Of a DNA stretch of 64,000 bases, positions 33,256 through 42,456 are shown piece after piece. The DNA is from Tardiphaga sp052076105. GTDB taxonomy: Bacteria > Pseudomonadota > Alphaproteobacteria > Rhizobiales > Xanthobacteraceae. The stretch is from contig NZ_CP197245.1 of assembly GCF_052076105.1 (NCBI RefSeq), positions 3,162,001-3,226,000 on the forward strand. Reading direction: 5' to 3'. Numbering within the stretch: position 1 is the stretch's first letter; every line of letters starts with the position of its first letter. The notes under the pieces are model-generated. The model saw only the letters and a list, made by a program, of their open reading frames with translations, ran no database searches and was not told the DNA's origin. The translations under genes were made by a program, and so were the position numbers.

Positions 33256-33683
33256 AAGCTTACGCAGACATTGCCGACCTTCGTGAGCACGGACTGCTGA
33301 CTGAACTGCCGCTTATAGCTTTCCGCGATGGCAACAAGGCCGGCACGTTTCTGAGCGTCGTCGGCAAAAGTAATCAACACGACCTTTGCCCTTTCGCGGA
33401 CATCAACATTGCGAGCAGCGTCGCGCCACTGGCCGTTTCCATTCATCACGGTGAGACCGTCAGGAAAACGCGGCGTGATTTCCCTTGCAACGAAATTATC
33501 AAATGCAGATTCGCTGATAGCAGGCCGATCGCCAATATTGCGACCGAAGATCATCTCCGCGGACACCATCATGCGCGACGGCGGCAGGCACGATGGTGGC
33601 AGCGATGCACAGCCGCTCATCAATACGCTGATTGTTAATGTAGCAACGCATGCAGAAAACAGTTGGCGGATATGTCGCAGCAC
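33252..33683 (-). CDS. DUF3574 lipoprotein
   Basis: A 143-residue lipoprotein. I chose the GTG at 33683 (GGGG 6 nt upstream), which gives a signal peptide ending at the lipobox Leu-Met-Ser-Gly-Cys. The mature domain carries the DUF3574 signature: 'AEMIFGRNIGDRPAISESAF' then 'EITPRFPDGLTVMNGNGQWR'. Function of the family is not established. The frame is open to 33818. Confidence 0.75.
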   Translation of the reverse strand: MLRHIRQLFSACVATLTISVLMSGCASLPPSCLPPSRMMVSAEMIFGRNIGDRPAISESAFDNFVAREITPRFPDGLTVMNGNGQWRDAARNVDVRERAKVVLITFADDAQKRAGLVAIAESYKRQFSQQSVLTKVGNVCVSF

Positions 33684-33822
33684 GCCGAACCCCAAATTAT
33701 CATAGCTATTTTTTGGAAATGTCTCTCGACGGGATTGTTGAATAACATTTGATACCATAGGGTGCCGCCACTTCATCTCGCCAAATTCATCTTCACTTAA
33801 CATCATTGCCCGGGGCACTCAG

Positions 33823-34149
33823 GTGGAAGACGGCCTATACGAAGTACATTTTCACACTATTCACGGCACCGGGACCGGCGTCGTCTATGCAATCGGCGGA
33901 AAGCTGCGCGGTGGAAACTCCGCTTTCGCCTTCATGGGCAACTATCAAAACAGAGGCGAGACCATCTCCGCCAAGGTGTCATCGAAACGCTACAACCCGG
34001 ATCAGAGCTTCAAGTCGGTCTTCGGCTTTGAAGGTGTCACACTGGCACTGACCGGCCGCGTCAATGGCGACCTGCTCGATTTCGAAGGCAGTGCGCTGCA
34101 ATTGCCCGGCGTACCGTTCAAGGCGCAACTGACCCGCATCTGCGACTAA
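33823..34149 (+). CDS. GrlR-like protein
   Basis: A 108-residue protein starting at a GTG. The layout 'DGLYEVHFHTIHGTGTGVVY' followed by 'LRGGNSAFAFMGNY' and 'VNGDLLDFEGSA' matches the GrlR family, a small beta-barrel known in enteropathogenic E. coli as a negative regulator of type III secretion. In rhizobia such proteins are found without a type III cluster, and no secretion genes are nearby here. The final 4 bp overlap the convergent MFS gene. Confidence 0.7.
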   Translation: MEDGLYEVHFHTIHGTGTGVVYAIGGKLRGGNSAFAFMGNYQNRGETISAKVSSKRYNPDQSFKSVFGFEGVTLALTGRVNGDLLDFEGSALQLPGVPFKAQLTRICD

Positions 34150-35306
34150 GCGATACGTTCCGACATTTTACGGCTGAATACGATAGCCGCCAGTGCCGTC
34201 GTCAGGAAACCCATCGCGACAAAGCCCGAAGTCTGGAAGTATCCGCCGGCGAACAGCGCACCACCGATGCCCGACCCGATCGCCTGGCCGACATAGAGCA
34301 TCGACGTATTGAGCGAGACTGACGCCGTGCCGGCCGATGGCGCTGCTCCAATCAGCCGCACCTGTTGCATCGAGGTGATGGCACCAAAGCCGAGCCCCCA
34401 GATCGCGACGCCGAGCGCCATCACCGGCAGCAGGCCCGCGCCGAAACTCCACACCGTTATGCCCGCAAGCGCCAGCGACGTGGACAGGATGGACGTATTG
34501 AGCGCGCCCCAGCCATCGACGATCCGCGTCGCGGTCATGATGCCGAGAAAGCCGCAGACGCCATAGATCGCGAAGACCGAGGCTGCCGCATCGTGCCCTG
34601 CCCCCGCGAGCCGCTCGAGGAGCGGCGCTATGAATGTGAAAATCGCAAACTGCCCGGAAAGCTGTAGCGTCGTGATGATCAGCAGCAATACGACCAGACG
34701 ATTGCGCGCCAGCGAAGACCAGGTGCTGAGATCGACAGGTGCGCCGAACAGTCCGCGCGGTAATCGCCACGCCAGCAGCATGAAGCTCAGGCAGCTCATC
34801 ACACCGACGGATGCGTAAACTTCGCGCCAGCCATAGCGGCTGGCAATGAAGGTCACCAGCGGCAGACCGACCGCGGCCGCCAGCGTCCAGCCGAGAAACA
34901 CATAAGCGACTCTGCTGCCGCGCTTGTCCGGAGGCACCAGCATCCCCACCGCGCCCGCGGCCTGCGGCGTGTAGGGCGCGGCAGCGATGCACATCACCAG
35001 GCGGATCGCCAGCAGCACGGCAAAATTCGGCGCGAAAGCCGATGCGAGATTGGCCACGGCTACCACCGCGATGATGCCCAGTAGCAGAGGTTTTCGCTCG
35101 ATCCGGCTGGTCAGCCACGACATCAGGGGCGAGCAGATGCACAGCATCACTGCGCCGAAGGTGATCAAAAGCCCCGCTTCGCGGATACTGACACCCAACC
35201 CCGCCGACAACTCGCCAAGCATCGCCGTCGGCCCTATCAGGCCAATGCCGGTGACGAAATTGCCGATCATGAGTGCGGTGGGGGCGTAGGGGCGAGCGAC
35301 TGTCAA
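34146..35306 (-). CDS. MFS transporter
   Basis: A major-facilitator protein of about 386 residues with twelve hydrophobic segments. The loop-2/3 motif reads 'SWLTSRIERKPLL' and the helix-4/5 region 'GSRVAYVFLGWTLAAAVGLPL', typical of drug-efflux members of the DHA1 group (arabinose-efflux-like). The start is uncertain: a TTG at 35306 or an ATG at 35270 are the best options. Substrate unknown; efflux is the likely direction. Confidence 0.82.
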   Translation of the reverse strand: MTVARPYAPTALMIGNFVTGIGLIGPTAMLGELSAGLGVSIREAGLLITFGAVMLCICSPLMSWLTSRIERKPLLLGIIAVVAVANLASAFAPNFAVLLAIRLVMCIAAAPYTPQAAGAVGMLVPPDKRGSRVAYVFLGWTLAAAVGLPLVTFIASRYGWREVYASVGVMSCLSFMLLAWRLPRGLFGAPVDLSTWSSLARNRLVVLLLIITTLQLSGQFAIFTFIAPLLERLAGAGHDAAASVFAIYGVCGFLGIMTATRIVDGWGALNTSILSTSLALAGITVWSFGAGLLPVMALGVAIWGLGFGAITSMQQVRLIGAAPSAGTASVSLNTSMLYVGQAIGSGIGGALFAGGYFQTSGFVAMGFLTTALAAIVFSRKMSERIA

Positions 35307-35467
35307 GATGTCGCATCTTATGGATGCAACTGCATGCAAGTCAAACCTGCCCGCCAAGCGTGCAAATCAGGTCAGCCAGACTGGTGTTGCAACGCCCGAA
35401 TCGGCTGCTATACCGCTCGTCCGCTTACCTGCGCCCGTGTGCAGGAGTGAGCCACAGGAGAGAAGAC

Positions 35468-37501
35468 ATGACTGAGAATGAAGGCTCCGGCTTCAAGTTC
35501 GGCCTCGCCAACCTCACCCCCGCCGAAAACAACAACATCACCGTTACATTCCCTGACGGCGCCAAGCGCGAATTCGCGAAGGGCACGACCGGCTTTGACA
35601 TCGCCAAAGGCATCTCGCCGTCGCTGGCCAAGCGTACCGTCGCGATGGCGCTGGATGGCACGGTCTGCGACCTCAACGATCCCATTGAGGCCAATGCGAA
35701 GATCGAACTCATCAACCGCGATGACCCCCGCGCGCTGGAGCTGATCCGGCACGACGCCGCACATGTGCTCGCCGAAGCCGTGCAGACACTGTGGCCGGGC
35801 ACCCAGGTGACCATCGGTCCGGTGATCGAGAACGGTTTCTATTACGACTTCTTCCGCAACGAGCCGTTCACGCCCGAGGACTTCGACGCGATCGAGAAGA
35901 AAATGCGCGAGATCATCGCGCGCGACAAACCGTTCACCAAGGACGTCTGGGATCGCGAAAAGACCAAACAGGTGTTCCGCGACAAGGGTGAAGCCTTCAA
36001 GGTCGAGCTGGTCGACGCCATTCCCGGTAACGAGCCGATCAAGATCTACTACCAGGGCGACTGGTTCGACCTCTGCCGCGGCCCGCACATGACATCGGTC
36101 GGCAAGGTCGGCAACGCCTTCAAACTGATGAAGGTGGCCGGCGCCTATTGGCGCGGCGACAGCAACAATCCGATGCTGACGCGCATTTACGGCACCGCCT
36201 TCGCCAAGCAGGAAGACCTCGACGCGTATCTCAAGCAGATCGAGGAAGCCGAGAAGCGTGACCACCGTAAATTGGGCCGCGAACTCGACCTCTTCCACTT
36301 CCAGGAAGAAGGCCCCGGCGTCGTGTTCTGGCACCCCAAGGGCTGGACCATCTTCCAGGCGCTGATCGCCTATATGCGCCGCCGTCTCACCGGCGATTAC
36401 AGCGAGGTCAACGCGCCGCAGATCCTCGACAAGGTGCTGTGGGAGACCTCGGGCCACTGGGAATGGTATCGCGAGAACATGTTCGCGGCGCAGTCCGCCG
36501 GCGACGAGGCGGAGGACAAGCGCTGGTTCGCGCTGAAGCCGATGAACTGCCCCGGCCATGTGCAGATCTTCAAGCACGGCCTGAAGAGCTATCGCGACCT
36601 GCCGCTGCGCCTCGCCGAATTCGGCGTGGTGCATCGCTATGAGCCGTCGGGCGCCATGCACGGGTTGATGCGCGTGCGCGGCTTCACCCAGGACGACGCC
36701 CATGTGTTCTGCACCGAGCAACAGCTCGCCGAGGAATGCCTCAAGATCAACGATCTGATCCTGTCGACCTATTCCGACTTCGGCTTCGGCGATATCGTGG
36801 TCAAGCTGTCGACGCGGCCGGAGAAGCGCGTTGGCACCGACGAGATGTGGGATCACGCCGAGCGCGTGATGGCTACCGTGCTGTCGGTCATCGAGAGCCA
36901 GTCCGGCGGTCGCATCAAGACCGAGATCTCGCCGGGCGAAGGTGCGTTCTACGGGCCGAAGTTCGAATATGTGCTGCGCGATGCCATCGGCCGCGACTGG
37001 CAGTGCGGCACCACGCAGGTCGACTTCAACCTGCCGGAACGTTTCGGCGCGTTCTATATCGACGCCGACGGCTCGAAGAAGGCGCCGGTCATGGTGCATC
37101 GCGCGATCTGCGGCTCGATGGAACGCTTCATCGGCATTCTGATCGAGCACTTCGCTGGCAACTTCCCGCTCTGGCTGTCGCCGACGCAGGTGGTCGTGAC
37201 CACGATCACTTCGGAAGGCGACGAATATGCCAAGGTCGTCGCCGCGGCCGCGCGCAAGGCTGGCCTTCGCGTCGAGATCGACCTGCGCAACGAGAAGATC
37301 AACTACAAGGTCCGCGAACACTCGCTGGCCAAGATCCCTGCTCTGCTCGTCGTCGGCAAGAAGGAAGCCGAGACCCACTCCGTCTCGGTGCGCCGTCTCG
37401 GCAGCGACGGCCAGAAGGTGATGCCCACCGAGGAGGCGATCGCTGCATTGGTCGACGAGGCGACGCCGCCGGACGTGAAGCGCGCGACGGCGGAGGCGTA
37501 A
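35468..37501 (+). CDS. thrS: Threonyl-tRNA synthetase
   Basis: A 677-residue class II synthetase that charges tRNA-Thr. Domains run in order: TGS (about 18-80), the editing domain with 'RHDAAHVLAEAV' (about 85-245), the catalytic core (about 265-555) and the anticodon-binding domain (about 560-665). The zinc ligands are visible as Cys in 'KPMNCPGHVQIF' and His in 'DDAHVF'. The arginine motif 2 is in 'VVHRYEPSG', and motif 3 in 'MERFIGILIEHF'. The ATG at 35468 follows ACAGGAGAG; the frame is open from 35273. A damaged antitoxin gene lies just downstream on the other strand. Confidence 0.96.
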   Translation: MTENEGSGFKFGLANLTPAENNNITVTFPDGAKREFAKGTTGFDIAKGISPSLAKRTVAMALDGTVCDLNDPIEANAKIELINRDDPRALELIRHDAAHVLAEAVQTLWPGTQVTIGPVIENGFYYDFFRNEPFTPEDFDAIEKKMREIIARDKPFTKDVWDREKTKQVFRDKGEAFKVELVDAIPGNEPIKIYYQGDWFDLCRGPHMTSVGKVGNAFKLMKVAGAYWRGDSNNPMLTRIYGTAFAKQEDLDAYLKQIEEAEKRDHRKLGRELDLFHFQEEGPGVVFWHPKGWTIFQALIAYMRRRLTGDYSEVNAPQILDKVLWETSGHWEWYRENMFAAQSAGDEAEDKRWFALKPMNCPGHVQIFKHGLKSYRDLPLRLAEFGVVHRYEPSGAMHGLMRVRGFTQDDAHVFCTEQQLAEECLKINDLILSTYSDFGFGDIVVKLSTRPEKRVGTDEMWDHAERVMATVLSVIESQSGGRIKTEISPGEGAFYGPKFEYVLRDAIGRDWQCGTTQVDFNLPERFGAFYIDADGSKKAPVMVHRAICGSMERFIGILIEHFAGNFPLWLSPTQVVVTTITSEGDEYAKVVAAAARKAGLRVEIDLRNEKINYKVREHSLAKIPALLVVGKKEAETHSVSVRRLGSDGQKVMPTEEAIAALVDEATPPDVKRATAEA

Positions 37502-37524
37502 GCGCGAGCCGCTTCGCTACGCCC

Positions 37525-37711
37525 GGACGTGATGAGGGATTCGGCGAGGATGCCGAGTCCCTCATGTAATTTCCGGATCATGGCGAGCGTCAGCTTGCGG
37601 TTAGGTACTTCGTGCACGCGAATGCGGCGGGCGCTCATCGAGCCTTCGATCTTCTTGAGAACCCGGCGGTAGTTGCGCAGCGAACTTGATCGGTGCGATA
37701 TCCGTAGCCAC
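37525..37711 (-). pseudogene. HigA-type antitoxin remnant
   Basis: The minus strand keeps both ends of a HigA-like antitoxin but not the middle. At 37711 a GTG opens 'DIAPIK', the family's usual start. After a shift of frame comes 'NYRRVLKKIEGSMSA', the next conserved block. Then, without the normal 60-odd residues between, follows 'RVHEVPNRKLTLAMIRKL' and 'HEGLGILAESLI', the C-terminal helix-turn-helix. One frameshift and one internal deletion are therefore needed. No HigB toxin gene is beside it. The downstream end runs into thrS antisense. Confidence 0.72.
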
Positions 37712-37794
37712 GTCTTCCGATCTTCGCTACATCATGGCCGACCTGCGCCTTAGCTGATAACCGTCGCTCTGCGGAACTATCAAGGAACACGTCC

Positions 37795-37998
37795 ATGACC
37801 GAAGAACAGCACCTGCCGGCCTATCCGATCCGCGCCTATCAACTGATCCCGGATCCCAACCGGCCGACGGTGGTGGCGCTGGCGATCGAGACCAGCGAGG
37901 GACACAGCCTGTTCCTGGCGACACGGGAGATTCTCGAAGACCTCGGCCGTGATCTGCTCGACCGCGCGGCGAAAATGCCGGCAAAGACGCGGCCTTAG
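37795..37998 (+). CDS. Small conserved hypothetical protein
   Basis: A 67-residue protein with AAGGA upstream. It reads as a beta-hairpin ('AYPIRAYQLIPDPN', 'TVVALAIETSEGHSLFLATR') followed by a helix. Compact and soluble. Family not recognised. Confidence 0.6.
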   Translation: MTEEQHLPAYPIRAYQLIPDPNRPTVVALAIETSEGHSLFLATREILEDLGRDLLDRAAKMPAKTRP

Positions 37999-38017
37999 TT
38001 TCGCTAGATGCGCGGCG

Positions 38018-38950
38018 TCACGCGGAGCGCTGCCTGCGTTCGCTGGCGCCCCGCGCCTCCGCATCGAGCGTGGCGGCGGCCTCTCGCGCGCTGTCGAAGA
38101 AGTAGATGAAGGCGTTGGCGTAGAACACGCTGAGCGCCTCGGCCAGAACCGGCGCCAGCGTGATCTCCTCGCCCTTGTCGCCGGCACGCACCAACTGCCC
38201 CTCCGTCGTGGCGTCGCGCAGCATCTTAGCGACATGGGCGCGAGACACGCCGAAGCGGCGCGACAGCTCCGAGATCGAGATCGTGAACGGGCGCAACGGC
38301 GGCACGGTGTCGTCTTCGGCGCCCGCCGCCAGGAAGGTCGAAGCGATCATCATGCCGGCGCTGCGATCACCGAACAGGCCGAGCCCCGGCGTGTACATGA
38401 TCAGCCGGAAGCCGTCCTCGTAGCGCGCAAACATTGCGGCGACGAAAGTCCGCACGAAGACCGGATCGTCAAGGCGATCGGCCAGAACAGCGCCATCGGG
38501 AAACACCGGCACGCCGCTGATGAAATGCGACCGCCAGCGCGGGCGCAGCAACTCAAGCAGCTTGGGCGTCGCCAACAGCGGACGGCTGCGCCGGTCGGCG
38601 GCGTCCGGATCCAGCGCCAGATAACCGGCAAAACGCATCAGCGACACCATCGCGGTGGCCCGCCCTGGACTGCAGAGATCGAACTCGCGGCAGAGCTGCT
38701 TGATCCGAGTCGGCGTCAACCCGGAGGACGGATCAGCGGGATCGCGCGCAAAATGGCAGTGCAGCACGACATGGCTGAGCACGACGCGGGCGCGATCGTC
38801 CATCAGCCAGTTCAGCAGTGGGCCGCCGCGATAGAAGCCGGTGAGCCCGATCGCCATATTCCGCGCCGCCTGCGGGAACGAAGGATGCGCGCGCAGCGCC
38901 GCAATCTTCGCCTCGAGATCACCTGCCCCCGACGCTGCCACCTGTTTCAT
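38018..38950 (-). CDS. Winged-helix protein of unknown role
   Basis: A 310-residue protein. Residues about 75-130 and again about 225-275 show helix-turn-helix patterns; the second is clear ('ISELSRRFGVSRAHVAKML') with a following wing. No ligand or metal motif is recognised. Its size and two HTH-like regions suggest a transcription factor. It lies between a small gene and the trimeric adhesin, which is read away from it, so it is positioned to control the adhesin. Confidence 0.62.
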   Translation of the reverse strand: MKQVAASGAGDLEAKIAALRAHPSFPQAARNMAIGLTGFYRGGPLLNWLMDDRARVVLSHVVLHCHFARDPADPSSGLTPTRIKQLCREFDLCSPGRATAMVSLMRFAGYLALDPDAADRRSRPLLATPKLLELLRPRWRSHFISGVPVFPDGAVLADRLDDPVFVRTFVAAMFARYEDGFRLIMYTPGLGLFGDRSAGMMIASTFLAAGAEDDTVPPLRPFTISISELSRRFGVSRAHVAKMLRDATTEGQLVRAGDKGEEITLAPVLAEALSVFYANAFIYFFDSAREAAATLDAEARGASERRQRSA

Positions 38951-39083
38951 TCCACGTCCGTTCGCGATCGCGCGCCACTTTAGTTAATTCGCAAGACACT
39001 ACATTTCGCCAGATACGATCAAATTTCTGCAGTTGCGGGCGCACCACCAGCGTCTAGTTTCGCCCCAAACAAGGGGACCTGAA

Positions 39084-41381
39084 TTGACGACGCGGACGAC
39101 ACTCTGCCGACGTGTAGGAAGGGCATTTGCTGCCCGATCGTCAAGCCGGGTGCGGCGTTTCGCTGCGGCCATCGCGATATCGGCCGCAACCGTGCCGTGC
39201 CTGGGAACGACCCCGGCGCACGCCTTCACCTGCGACGGAACCGCCGGAGCAGCCTCGGGAACGTCGGATGCCGGCGCTTTCCAGAACACCGTCTGCGGTG
39301 TCGACGCCATCGCAACCGGGATCGGCATGAATAGCGTGGCGTTTGGTTATGTGGCGCACGCAACCAACAGCTTCACCACAGCCGTCGGTGGATCGACCTC
39401 GGCGACCGGCCAGCAGAGCGCGGCGTTCGGCTTCGGCAGCCTTGCACAAGGCGACTACAGCATCGCGATCAACACGGATTCGGGGACCGATGGCGGCGGC
39501 AATCAATTGTACGGGGCGACGGGCACGTCTGCCATCGCAACCGGCTATCATGCACTCGCGTCCGGGGGCTCGAGTGTGGCCTACGGCTCCTCCGCCATTT
39601 CGTCCGGGCTCGGCTCCAGCGCATTCGGCACATCGGCTCTGGCCACTGCGGCGCAGGCCACCGCGCTGGCCAGCGGCGCCCTCGCTTCGGGCATACGCAG
39701 CACGGCAGTCGGCGTTTCTAGCCAAGCCACCGGGCAGGAGGCGATCGCGATCGGCGGCGGCCTGAATGCAACGCAGGCCGCCTATTCGTCGGGTCTCGGC
39801 AGTATCGCCATTGGCAATCGTGCCGCGGCCGGCGGCAACAGTGCCAATGGCTTCACCAACGCCGGCAACACCGCGATCGGCCAGCGCGCCGCGGCAGGCA
39901 GCAGCGCGAGCAGTATCACCAACGCCACTGCCCTGGGCATCAGCGCCAGCGCTCAAGCCAATAATGCGCTCGCGCTCGGCGCCAGCGCCAGCGCGACTGC
40001 GGCGAACTCCGTCGCACTCGGCACGGGCTCGCTCGCCGCTGTCGCCAACACCGTGTCGGTCGGCGCGCTCGGCAGCGAACGCCGTATCGTCAATGTCGCC
40101 AACGGCACCATCGCGTCCGGCTCGACCGACGCCGCCACCGCCGGCCAGCTCTACACCGCCAACCAGCGCGTCGCCGATGCCTTCGGCAGCACGCTGGATT
40201 CCAACGGCCAGCTCACTGCGCCGAGCTTCACGATCCAGGGCACGGCCTACAGCAGTGTCGGCAGCGCCTTCGGCGCGGTGGATAGCTGGATGACCACCAC
40301 CACCGCCACCCTGACCAGCCTGCAGACCCAAGTCAGCGGATCGAGCGGCCTGGTACAGCAAAGCGCTGCAGGCCAGCCGATCAGCATCGGCGCGAGCACA
40401 GACGGAACCGTCGTCGACGTGTCCGGCACGGCGGGCAACCGCGCCGTCACCGGCGTCGCCAACGGCGCGATAAATTCGACCAGTAGCGACGCCGTCAACG
40501 GTAGCCAGCTCTATGCCACCAACCAGCAGGTCGCCGCCAATACATCGGACATCGCCAATCTCTCCGCCGTCGTGGCCGGGCTCGGCGGCAGCGGAACCGG
40601 ATCGAATTACATCCGCGCCAACGGCACCGGCCCGGCGGCCTCGGCGACCGGCGCCGACGCAGCTGCCATCGGCTCGGGGTCCAGCGCCAGCGGCGCCGAT
40701 GCGCTAGCCTTCGGCACCAATGCCCAGGCGACACAGGACGGCGCTATCGCGATGGGCCTGAATGCATCTTCGACCGGCGTCAACGCCATCGCCATCGGCA
40801 CCGGCGCCAGCGCCACCGGCTCGGTCGCCGTCGGTGCCGCCGCCTCGGCCGCGAACGGCGGCGCAGCGTTCGGCGACGGCGCGACGGCGACCGGTTCGCT
40901 CGCAACCGCGCTCGGTCCCAATGCGTCGGCGACTGCGGCCAATTCAGTCGCGATCGGCTCGGGTTCGACCAACACCGTTGCCAACACAGTGTCGTTCGGC
41001 AGCGCTGGTAACGAGCGCCGTCTCACCAACGTCGCCGCCGGCATCAACGCCACCGACGCCGTTAACGTCGGGCAGTTACAGTCCACCGTCTCCGGATTCC
41101 AGTCGCAGCTCACCGGCATCCAATCGCAGGTCACGGCCAACCAGGTCGAGGCGCGGCGCGGCATCGTTGCCGCAGTCGCTGTGGCGCCGGTGCTGATGCC
41201 GTCGGCGGCGGGGCGCACCACCGTCGCGGTCAATACCGGTTATTATCGCGGCGAGGCCGGCGTCGGCATCGGCTTTTCCCATCGCCTGAATTTCAACATG
41301 CCCACCGTCGTCTATGGCAGCTATTCCAATGGCGGCGGCGCCGAACATGTCGGCCGCGCCGGTATGGCGGTTGAGTTCTAG
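39084..41381 (+). CDS. YadA-type trimeric autotransporter adhesin
   Basis: A 765-residue surface adhesin. The start is a TTG with AAGGGGA 7 nt upstream, giving a long basic signal region ending at Ala-His-Ala near residue 48. The passenger is made of YadA head repeats (many Ala-x-Gly-x2-Ser/Ala-x-Ala units in about 90-330 and 505-640), with neck units 'SSDAVNGSQLYATNQQVA' and 'NATDAVNVGQL'. The short coiled stalk leads to the membrane anchor, 'EARRGIVAAVAVAPVLMP' plus four strands ending in 'GRAGMAVEF' with the required C-terminal Phe. It forms a trimer in the outer membrane and mediates attachment. The codon for the next gene's start overlaps its stop. Confidence 0.9.
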   Translation: MTTRTTLCRRVGRAFAARSSSRVRRFAAAIAISAATVPCLGTTPAHAFTCDGTAGAASGTSDAGAFQNTVCGVDAIATGIGMNSVAFGYVAHATNSFTTAVGGSTSATGQQSAAFGFGSLAQGDYSIAINTDSGTDGGGNQLYGATGTSAIATGYHALASGGSSVAYGSSAISSGLGSSAFGTSALATAAQATALASGALASGIRSTAVGVSSQATGQEAIAIGGGLNATQAAYSSGLGSIAIGNRAAAGGNSANGFTNAGNTAIGQRAAAGSSASSITNATALGISASAQANNALALGASASATAANSVALGTGSLAAVANTVSVGALGSERRIVNVANGTIASGSTDAATAGQLYTANQRVADAFGSTLDSNGQLTAPSFTIQGTAYSSVGSAFGAVDSWMTTTTATLTSLQTQVSGSSGLVQQSAAGQPISIGASTDGTVVDVSGTAGNRAVTGVANGAINSTSSDAVNGSQLYATNQQVAANTSDIANLSAVVAGLGGSGTGSNYIRANGTGPAASATGADAAAIGSGSSASGADALAFGTNAQATQDGAIAMGLNASSTGVNAIAIGTGASATGSVAVGAAASAANGGAAFGDGATATGSLATALGPNASATAANSVAIGSGSTNTVANTVSFGSAGNERRLTNVAAGINATDAVNVGQLQSTVSGFQSQLTGIQSQVTANQVEARRGIVAAVAVAPVLMPSAAGRTTVAVNTGYYRGEAGVGIGFSHRLNFNMPTVVYGSYSNGGGAEHVGRAGMAVEF

Positions 41382-41785
41382 TGGCGAGATCCGTCACCAA
41401 CATGACGCGGCTTCGCGACGTCATCGCAACGCTGGCGATCGCGACCTGGGCGCAGCCGGTTCTTGCGCAGCAGCTACCTGGCGCCACGCCCCCCTCTGCG
41501 CCACCGCAACAGGCAAAGCCGTTTGTAAAATCGACGCAGTGGAACGACCTGCCGAAGATGGTGCTCGAACGCCAGTTCGCCGGACCGCTGCAGGACACGG
41601 TGATCCAGCGCTGGCGCGACCCGGTCGACGGCACGATCTGCTATCTCTATCTGCCGATCTCGGCGCCGCATTCGCCGACCACCGCCTCCGGCTTCGTGCA
41701 GTACGGTCCCAATACCATCGGCTCGATCAATTGCGGTCCGGCCGCGGCCCGCGCCGCCGCGCCGGCAACGGCCCGAAGACCCTGA
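41381..41785 (+). CDS. Secreted protein coupled to the adhesin
   Basis: A 134-residue protein whose GTG start shares a base with the adhesin stop (TAGTG), so translation is coupled. It has a signal peptide ending Val-Leu-Ala-Gln near residue 30, a Pro-rich linker, and a small domain with 'DGTICYLYLPISAPHSP' and a second Cys near the end; the two cysteines may pair. The tight coupling suggests a periplasmic helper for the adhesin, by analogy with accessory proteins of other trimeric autotransporters, but no family match is known to me. Confidence 0.6.
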   Translation: MARSVTNMTRLRDVIATLAIATWAQPVLAQQLPGATPPSAPPQQAKPFVKSTQWNDLPKMVLERQFAGPLQDTVIQRWRDPVDGTICYLYLPISAPHSPTTASGFVQYGPNTIGSINCGPAAARAAAPATARRP

Positions 41786-41882
41786 GCCGCCTTCACAATC
41801 GCTCCAGATTCGGCAAAACCGTCTCGTTGACGAGGACCGCGCGTGCTAAGCGGTTCGGTACCTGCACTTGAGAGATTTTTTC

Positions 41883-42449
41883 GTGCCCGACACCATCGAC
41901 TTCCTGAAGACCCGCCGCTCCGTCAAGCCGCGCGAGATGACCGGCTCCGGTCCCTCCTCCGCCGAACTCGAAGTCATCCTGACCATCGGGGCACGCGTGC
42001 CGGATCACGGCAAGCTGGCGCCATGGCGTTTCATCATTTTCGAAGGTGACGCCCGCAAGCGCGCCGGCAATGTCATCGCGACCGTCTTCGCACGGAAGAA
42101 TCCCGATGCGCCGGTCGAGGATATCGAGGTCGAGAAACGCCGTCTGATGGAAGCCCCGCTCGTCGTCGCCGTGGTCAGCATCATCAAGCCGCATCCGAAG
42201 ATCCCGCCATGGGAGCAGGAACTGTCCGCAGGCGCGAGCTGCATGAATATCGTGTCGGCTGCCACAGCCATGGGCTATGGCGCCAACTGGCTGACCGGCT
42301 GGATGGCCTATGACCGCGACGTGCTCGAAGGCCTCGGCCTCGTCGCCAATGAAAAGATAGCCGGTTTCGTCCATATCGGCGGCAAACCCGACAGGGTGAT
42401 CGAGGACCGGCCGCGGCCAGAACTCAAGGACGTCGTGAGCCGGTTCTGA
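41883..42449 (+). CDS. Nitroreductase-family protein (YdjA-like)
   Basis: A 188-residue FMN-dependent oxidoreductase of the short YdjA type. The N-terminal 'TRRSVKPREM' binds the FMN phosphate, and 'IGARVPDHGKLAPWRF' and 'AATAMGYGANWLTG' are the conserved substrate/FMN regions. The GTG at 41883 gives the natural start ('VPDTIDFLKTRRS'); a TTG at 41868 is possible. Reduces nitro compounds or quinones with NAD(P)H; physiological substrate unknown. Confidence 0.85.
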   Translation: MPDTIDFLKTRRSVKPREMTGSGPSSAELEVILTIGARVPDHGKLAPWRFIIFEGDARKRAGNVIATVFARKNPDAPVEDIEVEKRRLMEAPLVVAVVSIIKPHPKIPPWEQELSAGASCMNIVSAATAMGYGANWLTGWMAYDRDVLEGLGLVANEKIAGFVHIGGKPDRVIEDRPRPELKDVVSRF

Positions 42450-42456
42450 ACCGGCT

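Noticed and set aside
35408..37378. A 656-codon frame opposite thrS
   Set aside because: It is the shadow of a highly G/C-third coding gene. thrS on the other strand is unmistakable.
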